Shown: positions 1 to 8,395, counted from the stretch's first letter. The stretch: 23,905 nt of DNA from Clostridia bacterium (GCA_900769475.1 CAAGGQ010000205.1:1-23905); one strand, 5' to 3'. Numbers and translations: made by a program. The notes: generated by a model from the letters alone, not told the origin.

Positions 1-845
1 CAAAACGCCACCGCGGCCTCGTAAAAGGCCAAAGCCTCCTTCAAGGGGCAAAATTCTTCAAACAATACTCGGGCGTACCCCGACAAAAGCTTGGCCAGAT
101 CCTTTCGCGGTGCGATCAGAAGCTCCTCCCAAAGCCCCGGGCGGGCAAAAGGAGTCAGCTCCACGCAAGGATGGACGGCCGTTTCGACTTCTCTTTTTCG
201 GAACCGCCGTTTTTTGGGCGACCATGCAGGATCGGTGATCTGCAGATCCCCGTGGGCCACCAGCTCCACGGCGGCGATCTTCCCTTCTCGATTCAAGGTG
301 ATCCTTTGGTCGGCAAAGCCCCGCTCCGAAAAGCTCTCCAGCGAGGTGCAAAGCCGCAACAGCTCCGCAAATTCGGGGGGCTCCGTGATGGCACGGATAC
401 GCTTCCACAGTGCCTGCAGGCCGTGGGATCGAACGTTCTCCTGTTCCAGGACGTCCCCAATGGCCTGCACGAACAGCAAGCTCCGTTTGAGGGTCAGAGC
501 GGTGGATTCCAGTAGCTGCTTGGCGTTGGCCACGCTGTGGGAGCTTCCGCCCCGCATCAGCTCCCGCCGCTCCTGCTCGTGGGTATCCCGAAGAAGGCAA
601 AAACGCTCCAGCAGGGGAGAAAGCTTGGATAAAAGCGCGGGGGCTTGTAGCAATTCTTGCAGAATCCCCTGGCGCAATTTGATCTCCTCGGGGGAGCGGG
701 AGAGCGTGGAAAGGGCCTTCCAAAGGGCCTCCCGCCGGAAAAGATCGGGGCAAAGCCGCTCCAGACTTCGATCCACCGACAAATGATACAGCGTATCCTT
801 GGAGAGGACCGCGCACTCCTCGCTATTATAAATACAGGTCTTCAC
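1..845 (-). CDS. MutS-family protein, N-terminal part (runs off left edge)
   Basis: An open frame on the minus strand starts at a GTG at 845-843 and stays open to the window edge (281 codons seen), so it is partial at its 3' end. The GTG is preceded by AAAGGAGG about nine bases upstream, and the start lies inside the last codons of the preceding MutS-like gene (20-base overlap), which suggests translational coupling. The visible part begins MKTCIYNSEECAVLSKDTLY and is rich in leucine, glutamate and arginine helices, like the lever and core region of MutS-family proteins. No mismatch-recognition domain is seen, and the ATPase domain would lie outside the window. The MutS assignment is inferred from this helical pattern and from pairing with the neighbour; the protein could be another coiled-coil partner. 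A 252-codon open frame in another minus-strand frame over 58-816 is an overlapping shadow. Confidence 0.6.
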   Translation of the reverse strand, partial: MKTCIYNSEECAVLSKDTLYHLSVDRSLERLCPDLFRREALWKALSTLSRSPEEIKLRQGILQELLQAPALLSKLSPLLERFCLLRDTHEQERRELMRGGSSHSVANAKQLLESTALTLKRSLLFVQAIGDVLEQENVRSHGLQALWKRIRAITEPPEFAELLRLCTSLESFSERGFADQRITLNREGKIAAVELVAHGDLQITDPAWSPKKRRFRKREVETAVHPCVELTPFARPGLWEELLIAPRKDLAKLLSGYARVLFEEFCPLKEALAFYEAAVAF

Positions 846-2259
846 GCGCGTCTGCCCTCCTTTGCAGGGCGGCCTCGTCCAGGCCGTACTTCTTTAAAAT
901 GGTTTCGGCATAGGAGGAGCGCAGGCCAAAATCCCGCAAAATGCGGTACGTGCGTGCGTTTTCCTCCCCGGTCAGGGTGTTGAGCAGAAGGAATCCCTCC
1001 TCCCGCACCCCGTGAAAATGAGTTACGAACAAGCCAAACAGGTCTCGGCTCTGCATCTGCCGTCCCGTTTGGACGGCAAAGGAGAGTCCGATCTCCTCGT
1101 TGGCTCCGCTAAAGGTCTCGTTAAACAACAGCCAGGTCTTGTCGTCGGCCAAGGCCAACAATTCCTCCACACGGCGCTTCTCTTCCTCCAACCTTCCCAC
1201 GGAGGAAAAGCGTTCGTCGGCGGGAAAATGGGTGAGGACGCCCGAAAAAGGATACACCGTGGCCTCCTTGGCAAACACGGGACACCCGGCCAAACAAAGC
1301 AGAAGATTCACGCCCACCGCCCGCAGATAGGAGGTCTTCCCTCCCCCGTTGGCTCCGGTGAGGAAGAAAAACCGCTCCTCGGAGGTAAAATACAGATCGT
1401 TGGGCACGATCACGGGAACCTGCGACGCCAGCAGAGTGACGTCATACAGCTCCCGCGCGGTAAACGCAGGAACCTTGGAAAGGGTGGGAAAACAGAACGG
1501 GATCCCCCGCTCCTCTGCCCGCTGTACCAGGTCGGCCATGGCAAATCCGAATTGAAATTGAGGAATCAGCTCCAAAAGCGGCGCGGGATCGGGCAGGGGA
1601 TGCGCCTCCAGAAGCGCCTCCAGCTCTGCCACCTCCTTGGCATACAGGGTCAGGATCCCTTGGGAAAGGGCGGGATTGACCGTGCGCTCCTCCACGCGAA
1701 TGGGAGGCGCCTCCAAGCCCAGGACGGCGGCCGCTCGGCGGATGCGCTCAGCATACGAAACCGGTGCATCGGCGGTGAGCCAATGCTTTTCGGCGATGGA
1801 AAGAGAAACGCTCTGCAGGGGCTGCAACAGGGTCTCCATGGAAGGAAGCACCGCCTCCAGGGAGGCCAGCGTTTCCTCGCTCTCCAAGGCTTCGGCAATG
1901 GCGGCAAAGCGCGGACCGTCATCCTTTCGCTCCCGCAGAGCCCGTCCGGCCTCCACGTAGGCACGGCCTGCCTGCACCCTGCCAAAGAGCCGTTCCAAGG
2001 GAAGCAGATCTCCGCGCAAGCGGGTCACACTCCGCTCCAATCCACGAAGTGCCTGCAGGGTCCCCCGCAATGCTTCTCGGGTCTGCGGATGCAGAAAGGC
2101 TTCCAGAACCTCCCGACGCGCCAACAGCTCCTCCTCGTTACAGGGGTGAAGCAGAATCTCCACCACGTCCTCGCCAAACAGCGAGGGAGGCAGCAGATCC
2201 CCGGCAACGCCGGAAGGAAGCCGACGGGAGCCAAGGATGATCAAGGGGGAAATCTTCAT
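826..2259 (-). CDS. MutS-like ATPase without mismatch-recognition domain
   Basis: The protein is 477 residues if started at the ATG at 2259. That start has GGAGGG just upstream and overlaps the previous stop as ATGA, so it is preferred over an in-frame ATG 17 codons earlier. Residues 1 to about 280 are helical core and lever. Residues 301-310 are a P-loop (TGANGGGKTS), and residues about 377-383 are a Walker B-like LFNETFS, followed by a THFH switch motif. This is the MutS C-terminal ATPase (domain V) architecture, but at 477 residues it lacks the N-terminal mismatch-binding and connector domains of MutS (about 850 residues) and the Smr nuclease of MutS2. The usual Walker B Asp is Asn here; I recall similar forms in this stand-alone family. 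The role is unknown: an ABC-type DNA or branched-structure ATPase is likely, classical mismatch repair unlikely. Confidence 0.8.
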   Translation of the reverse strand: MKISPLIILGSRRLPSGVAGDLLPPSLFGEDVVEILLHPCNEEELLARREVLEAFLHPQTREALRGTLQALRGLERSVTRLRGDLLPLERLFGRVQAGRAYVEAGRALRERKDDGPRFAAIAEALESEETLASLEAVLPSMETLLQPLQSVSLSIAEKHWLTADAPVSYAERIRRAAAVLGLEAPPIRVEERTVNPALSQGILTLYAKEVAELEALLEAHPLPDPAPLLELIPQFQFGFAMADLVQRAEERGIPFCFPTLSKVPAFTARELYDVTLLASQVPVIVPNDLYFTSEERFFFLTGANGGGKTSYLRAVGVNLLLCLAGCPVFAKEATVYPFSGVLTHFPADERFSSVGRLEEEKRRVEELLALADDKTWLLFNETFSGANEEIGLSFAVQTGRQMQSRDLFGLFVTHFHGVREEGFLLLNTLTGEENARTYRILRDFGLRSSYAETILKKYGLDEAALQRRADAREDLYL

Positions 2260-2825
2260 ACCTGTCCCTCCAATTCTCCCAAAAAGCGGGACAAAGAATA
2301 GATATGACATTGATTCACCACATCCCCCGCACCCAGCATCCGTCCCCTGCCCCGCAGAGAGGCGTAACGGATCTCACGGCAAACGGGATTGATCAACAGC
2401 ACCCGCACCGGGGTCTTGATCTCCCACTCCATACGGTAGCCGCGACGAAAATCATAGGCGGGCATCGAGCGGTGACGGGATTCCTTGGGATACTCCACCG
2501 AGCCACCGTAGCCTCCCGCCAGGGGGATCTTCTTTTGGAAATAATACTGTCCCCCATCGTCAAACACCAATACGCTGTTGCGGGAAAGGGCCGAAAACAG
2601 CTTAACGGCATAGACCTTTTCTGCCGTTTCGATGTAACAGTCACAGGAGGAGCCGCTCCCGCGCCCCAGCATCCATAAGGGGCGGTTGCCCACCAAGCGA
2701 AAGCCCTTTTTCTTGCAGACGGCACGCAAGCGCGCGGTCAATCGCATCCGCTTGCAGATCCACCGAACTCCGGGGACGGCAAGCAGGATTGCAAGAACGG
2801 CAAGCAGGGAAATCCAAAATTCCAT
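2256..2825 (-). CDS. Membrane-anchored protein of unknown function
   Basis: A 189-residue protein. The ATG at 2825 is chosen because AAAGGA lies six bases upstream; the in-frame ATG at 2831 sits directly on that site. Residues about 2-20 form one hydrophobic helix (WISLLAVLAILLAVPGV) followed by a basic stretch, so the N terminus is probably a membrane anchor with the rest in the cytoplasm. The body has alternating short strands with aromatic residues (YYF, YDF) and several cysteines. I recognise no domain or catalytic motif. It is translationally coupled to the MutS-like gene through an ATGA overlap, so the three leftmost genes probably form one unit. It is separated from glgP by 82 bases, so read-through from the glycogen genes is possible. 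Confidence 0.65.
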   Translation of the reverse strand: MEFWISLLAVLAILLAVPGVRWICKRMRLTARLRAVCKKKGFRLVGNRPLWMLGRGSGSSCDCYIETAEKVYAVKLFSALSRNSVLVFDDGGQYYFQKKIPLAGGYGGSVEYPKESRHRSMPAYDFRRGYRMEWEIKTPVRVLLINPVCREIRYASLRGRGRMLGAGDVVNQCHIYSLSRFLGELEGQV

Positions 2826-2892
2826 AAACATTCCTTTCTTTGGAAACAGGGACTCTTGGCAGACGCTTGCCGCCAAAAGCCCCTGGGGTCAG

Positions 2893-2908
2893 ATCGGTTG
2901 GGACCGAT
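2893..2908 (-). other. Perfect 6-bp hairpin at the glgP stop codon
   Basis: ATCGGT and ACCGAT pair around a TGGG loop directly at the end of glgP. On the minus-strand transcript it is followed within a few bases by a second short GC-rich inverted repeat (CCCC/GGGG, about 2880-2888) and only a CTTTTGG stretch. There is no proper U-run, so it may slow or protect the 3' end of the glgP message rather than act as a strong intrinsic terminator. Confidence 0.3.
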
Positions 2909-5331
2909 TATTTGATTTTCTTCAGCTTCCAGATGCGCTGTGCGTATTCCTCAATGGAGCGGTCGGCAGCAAAGTGGCCGGCAGCAGCAATATTGAGCAG
3001 GGACATACGATTCCACTTGTCCTTATCCTGGTATGCCTCGATCATGCTCTCGCGGGTCATACGGTAGGACTCGAAATCGGCCAGGCACATGTAGGGATCG
3101 GCCACGCCGTGTCCACCCAGCAGGTAGGTGGCAATATCGGCAAAGGACTCCCCGGCAAAGCCAAAGGACAGATAGTTTACGATGCGAGCCAAACGCTCGT
3201 TGGTGGTGTAGTAGTTGGCAGAACGGTATCCCTCCAGCCACAGACGCTCCACCTCGTCGGCAGTCAGACCAAAGATAAAGATATTGTCCTTACCCACAGC
3301 CTCCTGCATCTCCACGTTAGCACCGTCCAGGGTACCAATGGTAAGAGCACCGTTGATCATCAGCTTCATGCAGCCGGTACCGCTGGCTTCCTTGCCCGCC
3401 AAAGAGATCTGCTCACTGATCTCGGCAGAGGGCACCAGAGCCTCGGCCATGCTGACGCAGTAGTTCTCCAGGAACACCACCTTCAGCTTTTCGCGGATGC
3501 GGGGGTTCTGCTCGATATCGCGGCTGATCATGCAAAGCAGCTTGATGATGCGCTTTGCCATGGCGTAGCCGGGCGCCGCCTTGGCTCCAAACAGGAAGGT
3601 TTGGGGCTGAATGTCCAGATCGGGATTCTCCTTGAGATCCAGATACAGGCCAATGATATTCAGGGCGTTGAGCAGCTGACGCTTGTACTCATGCAAACGC
3701 TTGATCTGTACGTCGAACACCGAGTGGGTATCGATCTTCTGTCCGGTCTTCTGATACAGAAGCTCGGCAAAGCGGATCTTGTTCTCGTGCTTGATGGCGC
3801 GGATCTGCTCCCGCACGGCACTATCGTCGGCAAACTTGGCAAACTCCGAGAGGGTCTCGGGATCATGGCGGTAGCCGGTGCCAATGCACTCGTCGATCAG
3901 AGCCGCCAGCTTGGGGTTGGAGTAGCAGAGCCAGCGACGGTGTGCCACGCCATTGGTCACGTTATCAAAGCGCTGGGGATACATGCGGTAGAAATCCTTA
4001 AAGGTGGTATCCTTGAGGATCTGGGAATGGAGCTTGGATACGCCGTTGACCGACTGGGAGGCAATGACCGAGAGGTTGGCCATGCGCACCTGGCCGTAGC
4101 CGATGACGCTGAGCTTGGAGATGCGATCCCAGTTGCCGGGGAAGGCGTTCCAGGCCTCGCGGCAGAAGCGCTCGTTGATTTCCTTGACAATGGTGTAGAT
4201 CCGGGGCAGCTTGAGGCGGAACAGATCCTCGTTCCAGGTCTCCAGAGCCTCGGGCATCACCGTGTGGTTGGTGTAGGAAACGGTGTGGGTAACGATATCC
4301 CAGGCCTTATCCCAGGAGAAGAAATAATCGTCGATGAGAATACGCATCAATTCGGGAACGCAGAGGGCGGGGTGGGTATCGTTGATGTGGATGGCCACCT
4401 TATCTGCCAGGTTATCCAGGGTTCCGTACACCGCCATATGGTCGCGGATGATGCTCTGCACCGACGCCGATACCAGGAAATACTGCTGAGAAAGACGCAA
4501 CAGCTTGCCCTCGGTGTGGTTATCGGAGGGATACAACACCTTGGAGATCACCTCGGCGTTGTTGCTGTTTTCCAGGGCGCGGGTGTACTGGCCCTGGGTA
4601 AACAGACCCATATTAAAGTTCTGAATGTCCCGGGCGCGCCACAAACGGAGCTGGCTCACCGCGGTACTGTCGGCACCCGAGATCATCATATCGTAGGGAA
4701 CCGCCTCGATCTCTTCGCAATCCTCGTAAATGATCTCGCAGTGACCGTCACGCCATTCCTCGCGGGTGCGTCCGCCAAAGCGAACCTTGTAAATGCGGTC
4801 GGTTCTGGGAACCAGCCACACCTCGCCGCCGGGGAGCCAAACGTCGGGGAGCTCCACCTGCATGCCGTCCACGATCATCTGCTTAAACAGACCGTATTCG
4901 TAGCAAATGGAAAATCCGGTTGCGGGATAGTCCAAGGAAGAGAGGGAGTCCATAAAGCAGGCGGCAAGACGGCCAAGACCGCCGTTGCCAAGACCCGCGT
5001 CGGGTTCTTTTTCATACAGATCGTCCAGCTTGAAGCCAAGCTGCTGAAGTGCCGTTTCATAGGCCTTGTCCAATCCGAGATTGCAGAGATTGGTTTTGAG
5101 GGAGCGACCGAGAAGAAATTCCATGCACATATAGTACACGCGCTTTGCGCCGGCTCGGTTGACCTTCTTTTTATAGGCGGAACGCTTGTCGCTGAGAATA
5201 TTTTTTACAGTGATCGCCGCCGCCTTGTACATTTGGTCAATGGACGCCTCTGCAGCCGTACATCCGAAATGGCGTTGCAGGACGCCCTCGATCTGTTCTT
5301 TGATCTCTGCGCTGTTGGGTTGGTAGTTCAT
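2908..5331 (-). CDS. glgP: Glycogen/alpha-glucan phosphorylase
   Basis: An 807-residue GT35 phosphorylase (bacterial members about 800-840). It removes glucose from the non-reducing ends of alpha-1,4-glucan as glucose-1-phosphate, using pyridoxal phosphate, in the cytoplasm. Family motifs are present in order: YYMCMEFLLGRSL near residue 65, LGNGGLGRLAACFMDS near 113, HINDTHPAL near 315, NVTNGVAHRRWL near 450, and the cofactor site EASGTGCMK with the PLP lysine at K656, followed by TIGTLDGANVE. The usual Asn two residues before that lysine is Cys here, a small deviation. ATG at 5331 has GGAGG ten bases upstream. It lies 65 bases after glgA on the same strand, so it is probably co-transcribed. 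A 904-codon open frame on the opposite strand is an artefact of codon bias. Confidence 0.97.
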   Translation of the reverse strand: MNYQPNSAEIKEQIEGVLQRHFGCTAAEASIDQMYKAAAITVKNILSDKRSAYKKKVNRAGAKRVYYMCMEFLLGRSLKTNLCNLGLDKAYETALQQLGFKLDDLYEKEPDAGLGNGGLGRLAACFMDSLSSLDYPATGFSICYEYGLFKQMIVDGMQVELPDVWLPGGEVWLVPRTDRIYKVRFGGRTREEWRDGHCEIIYEDCEEIEAVPYDMMISGADSTAVSQLRLWRARDIQNFNMGLFTQGQYTRALENSNNAEVISKVLYPSDNHTEGKLLRLSQQYFLVSASVQSIIRDHMAVYGTLDNLADKVAIHINDTHPALCVPELMRILIDDYFFSWDKAWDIVTHTVSYTNHTVMPEALETWNEDLFRLKLPRIYTIVKEINERFCREAWNAFPGNWDRISKLSVIGYGQVRMANLSVIASQSVNGVSKLHSQILKDTTFKDFYRMYPQRFDNVTNGVAHRRWLCYSNPKLAALIDECIGTGYRHDPETLSEFAKFADDSAVREQIRAIKHENKIRFAELLYQKTGQKIDTHSVFDVQIKRLHEYKRQLLNALNIIGLYLDLKENPDLDIQPQTFLFGAKAAPGYAMAKRIIKLLCMISRDIEQNPRIREKLKVVFLENYCVSMAEALVPSAEISEQISLAGKEASGTGCMKLMINGALTIGTLDGANVEMQEAVGKDNIFIFGLTADEVERLWLEGYRSANYYTTNERLARIVNYLSFGFAGESFADIATYLLGGHGVADPYMCLADFESYRMTRESMIEAYQDKDKWNRMSLLNIAAAGHFAADRSIEEYAQRIWKLKKIK

Positions 5332-5373
5332 AAGGGTTGTGCCTCCGTGGTAATGGTTTGTGAATGTGATGTT

Positions 5374-5387
5374 GCTCCCGTGGGAGC
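5374..5387 (-). other. Short inverted repeat in the glgA-glgP spacer
   Basis: GCTCCC and GGGAGC face each other with two bases between them, in the 65-base spacer between glgA and glgP. No U-run follows on the transcript, so it is not a convincing terminator. A message-stabilising or partial attenuating hairpin is the most I would infer. Confidence 0.3.
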
Positions 5388-5396
5388 GAGGGTGTG

Positions 5397-6833
5397 TTAA
5401 ATCAGGGTGCTGTAAAGCTCCAGATATTTTTCGGCCGATACCTTCCAGGAGAAGTCGGTCTTCATGATCTTGACCACCAGCTTCTTGTAAAGGTCGTCGT
5501 TGTGATACAGCTCCAGGGCAGCCTCGGTGCGATCCTTGAGCTCCCAGGAGGAGTAGTTGGCAAAGGTAAAGCCGTTGCCGTGCATCAGCTTGCCCTCCAT
5601 CCAGAAGGGCTTGATGGAATCGTACAGACCGCCGGTCTCGCGCACCACGGGAATGGCGCCGTAGCGGGAAGCGATCATCTGAGAAAGGCCGCAGGGCTCG
5701 CTCTTGGAGGGCATGATGAAGACATCGGTTGCCGCGTAGATCCGCTTGGAGAGATCCCGATCGTAGGTGATCAGGGCGCGAACCTTATCCGGGAAGCAGG
5801 CCTGCAGGTTACGGAAGAACTGCTCGTACTTCTCCTCGCCCTTGCCCAGCACCACCAGCTGAACGTCGTTGTTCATTACAATGTCGTAAATACACTCAGC
5901 AACGAGGTCCAAGCCCTTGTGGGAAGCCAGACGGGAAATAATGGCCAGGAGGGGAACGTCCTCCCGCTCGGGCAGCTTGGTCTCACGCTGCAGAGCCAGC
6001 TTGTTCTGGGTCTTGCCGTTCAGACTGCGAACACCAAAGGTTGCCGCAATGGCCTTATCGGTTTTGGGATTGTAGTACTTGTAGTCGATGCCGTTGAGAA
6101 TACCGCTGAGCTTGAAGGCGTTGCGGCAGAGGCAGCTCTCCAATCCGTGAGCGTACTCGGCCGACTGGATCTCCTGGGCATAGCGGGGGCTGACGGTGGT
6201 AACCCGATCGGCACACTCTACGGCGGCCTTCATCAGATTGATGCATCCGTCATGATCCATCAGAGAGTGCTCATTCTCGCCCAGGGAGAACACGTCTCCG
6301 AGGATGGCGAAATCATAGAATCCCTGATACTCAATGTTGTGAATGGTGAATACGGTGCGGATGTTCTCATAGCCCGGACGGTTGCGGTAAAGGCAATTGA
6401 GGTAGACCACCGAGAGGGCGGCCTGCCAATCGTGGGCATGGAGAATATCGGGGAAGAAGTCCAAGCGGGTCATCAGCTCCATGACGGCCATGCAGAAGTA
6501 AGCGTAGCGCTCACCGTCATCAAAGAAGCCGTAGAGGTTGGGACGCTTGAAGTAGTATTCGTTATCCAGAAAATAATAGGTAACGCCGTCCTTTTTCAGG
6601 CTATACACGCCGCAGTATTGCTCGCGCCAGGCCAGGGAAACGTAGAACACGCTCTCCTGGGTCATCTTGCGCCGCCATTCCTCGGAGACCGCCGCGTAGA
6701 GAGGGAGCACCACGCGAACGTCGGTATCTCCTTCCGCCGCCAGCGCCTGAGGAAGCGAGCCGAGCACGTCGCCCAGTCCGCCGGTAGCCGCAAAGGGCAT
6801 GACCTCGGCACCTACGAATAAAAGCTTTTTCAT
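5397..6833 (-). CDS. glgA: Glycogen synthase (ADP-glucose, GT5)
   Basis: A 478-residue GT5 glycogen synthase, the normal length. It transfers glucose from ADP-glucose to the growing alpha-1,4-glucan. Two Rossmann halves are visible: the N-terminal one begins KKLLFVGAEVMPF with the substrate loop ATGGLGDV at residues 16-23, then HAHDWQAAL and TIHNIEYQG; the C-terminal one has ISRLASHKGLDL, SEPCGLSQ with Glu379, and RETGGL at 398-403. The Lys of the classical KTGGL motif (Lys15 in the E. coli enzyme, implicated in ADP-glucose binding) is Ala16 here. Everything else looks active. ATG at 6833 follows AAAGGA eleven bases upstream. The gene is separated from glgD by the hairpin repeat region, so it may have its own transcription start or different transcript abundance. 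Confidence 0.96.
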   Translation of the reverse strand: MKKLLFVGAEVMPFAATGGLGDVLGSLPQALAAEGDTDVRVVLPLYAAVSEEWRRKMTQESVFYVSLAWREQYCGVYSLKKDGVTYYFLDNEYYFKRPNLYGFFDDGERYAYFCMAVMELMTRLDFFPDILHAHDWQAALSVVYLNCLYRNRPGYENIRTVFTIHNIEYQGFYDFAILGDVFSLGENEHSLMDHDGCINLMKAAVECADRVTTVSPRYAQEIQSAEYAHGLESCLCRNAFKLSGILNGIDYKYYNPKTDKAIAATFGVRSLNGKTQNKLALQRETKLPEREDVPLLAIISRLASHKGLDLVAECIYDIVMNNDVQLVVLGKGEEKYEQFFRNLQACFPDKVRALITYDRDLSKRIYAATDVFIMPSKSEPCGLSQMIASRYGAIPVVRETGGLYDSIKPFWMEGKLMHGNGFTFANYSSWELKDRTEAALELYHNDDLYKKLVVKIMKTDFSWKVSAEKYLELYSTLI

Positions 6834-6894
6834 AGTTGTTGTTTTCCTTTCATCTCATTTTGAAAGAATGTTTTTTTAATAAAACTCGCAATGC

Positions 6895-7053
6895 CCGCAC
6901 TCCTCTGTGAAAGTTTTGATAAAACTTTTTCAAAAGTTTTTCGTGCGCCGGCGGCGAAACGCCGGTCGCCCCGCGCACGGGGCGAAATCCCCTTTCGGCG
7001 CTTTTCTTTTTGATAGCTTTTTCTTTTGCGCCTACATGGTCAAAAGAAAAAGC
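6895..7053 (+). repeat. Four-hairpin repeat element, copy 1 (left arm of inverted pair)
   Basis: A non-coding stretch containing four consecutive inverted repeats: 6921-6940 (9-bp stem, TC centre), 6948-6965 (CCGGCG/CGCCGG), 6967-6984 (CGCCCC/GGGGCG) and 7016-7053 (perfect 13-bp stem, 12-base loop containing ACATGG). The same series in the same order, with similar linkers (GAAAT..CC..TTT..CGGCG before the last stem), is found on the opposite strand at 7261-7101. The two copies therefore form a roughly 367-base inverted repeat filling the glgD-glgA gap. A possible 72-codon open frame over it is not credible. It could be a REP/MITE-like mobile hairpin element or an RNA processing or stop signal. 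Confidence 0.7.
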
Positions 7054-7100
7054 GGTTAGGAAATTCACACTATCTGAAAATCAGAGTAGATTTGTCAGCC

Positions 7101-7261
7101 ACTTTTTTCTTTGACACCATGGGCGTAAAGAAAAAAGTTAACAAAAAAGAAACGCCGTAAAGGAATTTCGTCGCCTGCCGGCGGCGACCAAGGCTACGCG
7201 CCTTGGATGGGCGCCACCTTTTGAAAAAGGTGGTCGAAAACTTTTACAAAGGGGTGTGCGG
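7101..7261 (-). repeat. Four-hairpin repeat element, copy 2 (right arm, inverted)
   Basis: Read on the minus strand from 7261 down, this copy begins CCGCAC like copy 1 and then carries four hairpins: 7214-7233 (CCACCTTTT/AAAAGGTGG), 7188-7206 (CCAAGGC/GCCTTGG), 7170-7188 (GTCGCC/GGCGAC) and 7101-7138 (perfect 12-bp A/T-rich stem, 14-base loop). The first stem of copy 1 reads AAAAC/GTTTT where this copy reads CCACC/GGTGG, so pairing is kept while the bases differ. The copy starts four bases after the glgD stop codon, so the first hairpins would be the 3' end of a glgB-glgC-glgD message. The 47 bases between the copies (7054-7100) show nothing recognisable. Confidence 0.7.
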
Positions 7262-7264
7262 ATT

Positions 7265-8395
7265 TTAAACCGTCTGTCCCTTTCCAATGAAGAAGGGCAT
7301 GGTCTGGTGTCCCGAGAGGTTTCTGTCGTCCTTGATCACGGCGTTCTTGTCGGTGATCACACAGTTGAGGCTGACGTTATCCCCAACGTAGGTATCCTGC
7401 AGAAGAATGCAGTTCTTGAGCACCGCACCCTTGCCTACCCGCACTCCGCGGAAGAGGATGCAGTTCTCCACGGTACCGTCGATCACGCAGCCGTCGGCGA
7501 TCAGGCTGTTTTTGACCTCGGCACGGGAGGAGTAATGCGTGGGAGCACTGTTGCGGATCTTGGTGTAGATCTGACGGTCGCCCGCATTGAACAGGCTGTT
7601 ACGAACCTCGGCACGGAGCAGATCCATGGAGCTCTGGAAGTAGCCCTCCAGAGAGGAAATGTGAGTGCACCAGCCCTCAAACTCATACACGCGGATCAGC
7701 TTGCTTGCCATCTGCTTGGAAATGATGTCCTGATAGAAGCTCTTATAGCCGCGGGCGATGGACTCGGAAACGATGTTCTGCATATCCTTGCGGCTGATGA
7801 TCATGATGTTGGTGGAAACGCAGACCTCCTCGCCCTCGGGCTTGTAGCAGGAAAGATCCACCAGGCGTCCGCTCTCGTCGGTAGTCAACACGTTCACGGC
7901 ACTCTCAAAACGTTCGTTCCCGCCCAAACGTTTGCCAACCAGGGTCATGAAGGCCCCCGACGCAATGTGCTCCTCCAGAACCTTCTTCAGGTCGATGTTC
8001 AGGATCACGTCGCAATCCGAGAGGATCAGATAGTCGGCGTTGCAGCGGGTAATAAAGTTGCTGGCACCCAGCACGGCCTCCAGGCGGTTCTCGTAGAGCT
8101 TGCCTGCGGCACGGTTCTCGTATGCGGTGATATAGGGGGGAAGGATCTTGATACCGCCGGAACGACGAGCCAGATCCCAGTCCTTACCCGTACCGATGTG
8201 GTCGAGAAGGGATTGGTAGTTGTAGTGAGCGATCACGCCCACGTTGGTAACGCCCGAGTTGACCATGTTGGAAAGGGCAAAGTCGATCAGGCGGTAGCGG
8301 CATCCGTAAGGAATGCTGGCCATGGTACGCATCCGGGTCATTTCCGGAATGCTCTGGTCATGAATATTGGAAAAGATCAATCCTGCTGCGGTCAT
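7265..8395 (-). CDS. glgD: ADP-glucose pyrophosphorylase regulatory subunit GlgD
   Basis: A 376-residue paralogue of GlgC. In Bacillota, GlgD forms a heterotetramer with GlgC and raises its activity without itself making ADP-glucose. The sequence fits this: the GGxGxRL nucleotide-binding loop is missing (residues 7-20 read IFSNIHDQSIPEMT) and the catalytic SGDHIYKMDY segment is SDCDVILNID at 126-135. The RLIDFALSN fold signature and the C-terminal left-handed beta-helix hexapeptides (about residues 275-360) are kept. ATG at 8395 overlaps the glgC stop as ATGA and has AAGGAGG nine bases upstream inside glgC, so translation is coupled, as expected for two subunits of one complex. Confidence 0.95.
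   Translation of the reverse strand: MTAAGLIFSNIHDQSIPEMTRMRTMASIPYGCRYRLIDFALSNMVNSGVTNVGVIAHYNYQSLLDHIGTGKDWDLARRSGGIKILPPYITAYENRAAGKLYENRLEAVLGASNFITRCNADYLILSDCDVILNIDLKKVLEEHIASGAFMTLVGKRLGGNERFESAVNVLTTDESGRLVDLSCYKPEGEEVCVSTNIMIISRKDMQNIVSESIARGYKSFYQDIISKQMASKLIRVYEFEGWCTHISSLEGYFQSSMDLLRAEVRNSLFNAGDRQIYTKIRNSAPTHYSSRAEVKNSLIADGCVIDGTVENCILFRGVRVGKGAVLKNCILLQDTYVGDNVSLNCVITDKNAVIKDDRNLSGHQTMPFFIGKGQTV

Noticed and set aside
58..816. A 252-codon minus-strand frame at the left end
   Set aside because: It is Arg/Ala/Gly/Pro-rich without domain signal and overlaps the other minus-strand frame that starts at a GTG with a strong ribosome site and stays open to the window edge with normal protein composition.
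2686..5400. A 904-codon open frame on the plus strand opposite glgP
   Set aside because: It lies exactly antisense to a gene with clear phosphorylase motifs, has low-complexity Gly/Val/His/Leu composition, no ribosome site and no recognisable domain. It is a codon-bias shadow, as are the similar long frames opposite glgA, glgD, mutS-like, ahcY and mnmG.
6850..7068. A 72-codon minus-strand frame between glgD and glgA
   Set aside because: It is read through the hairpin repeat element and has no ribosome site or plausible composition.
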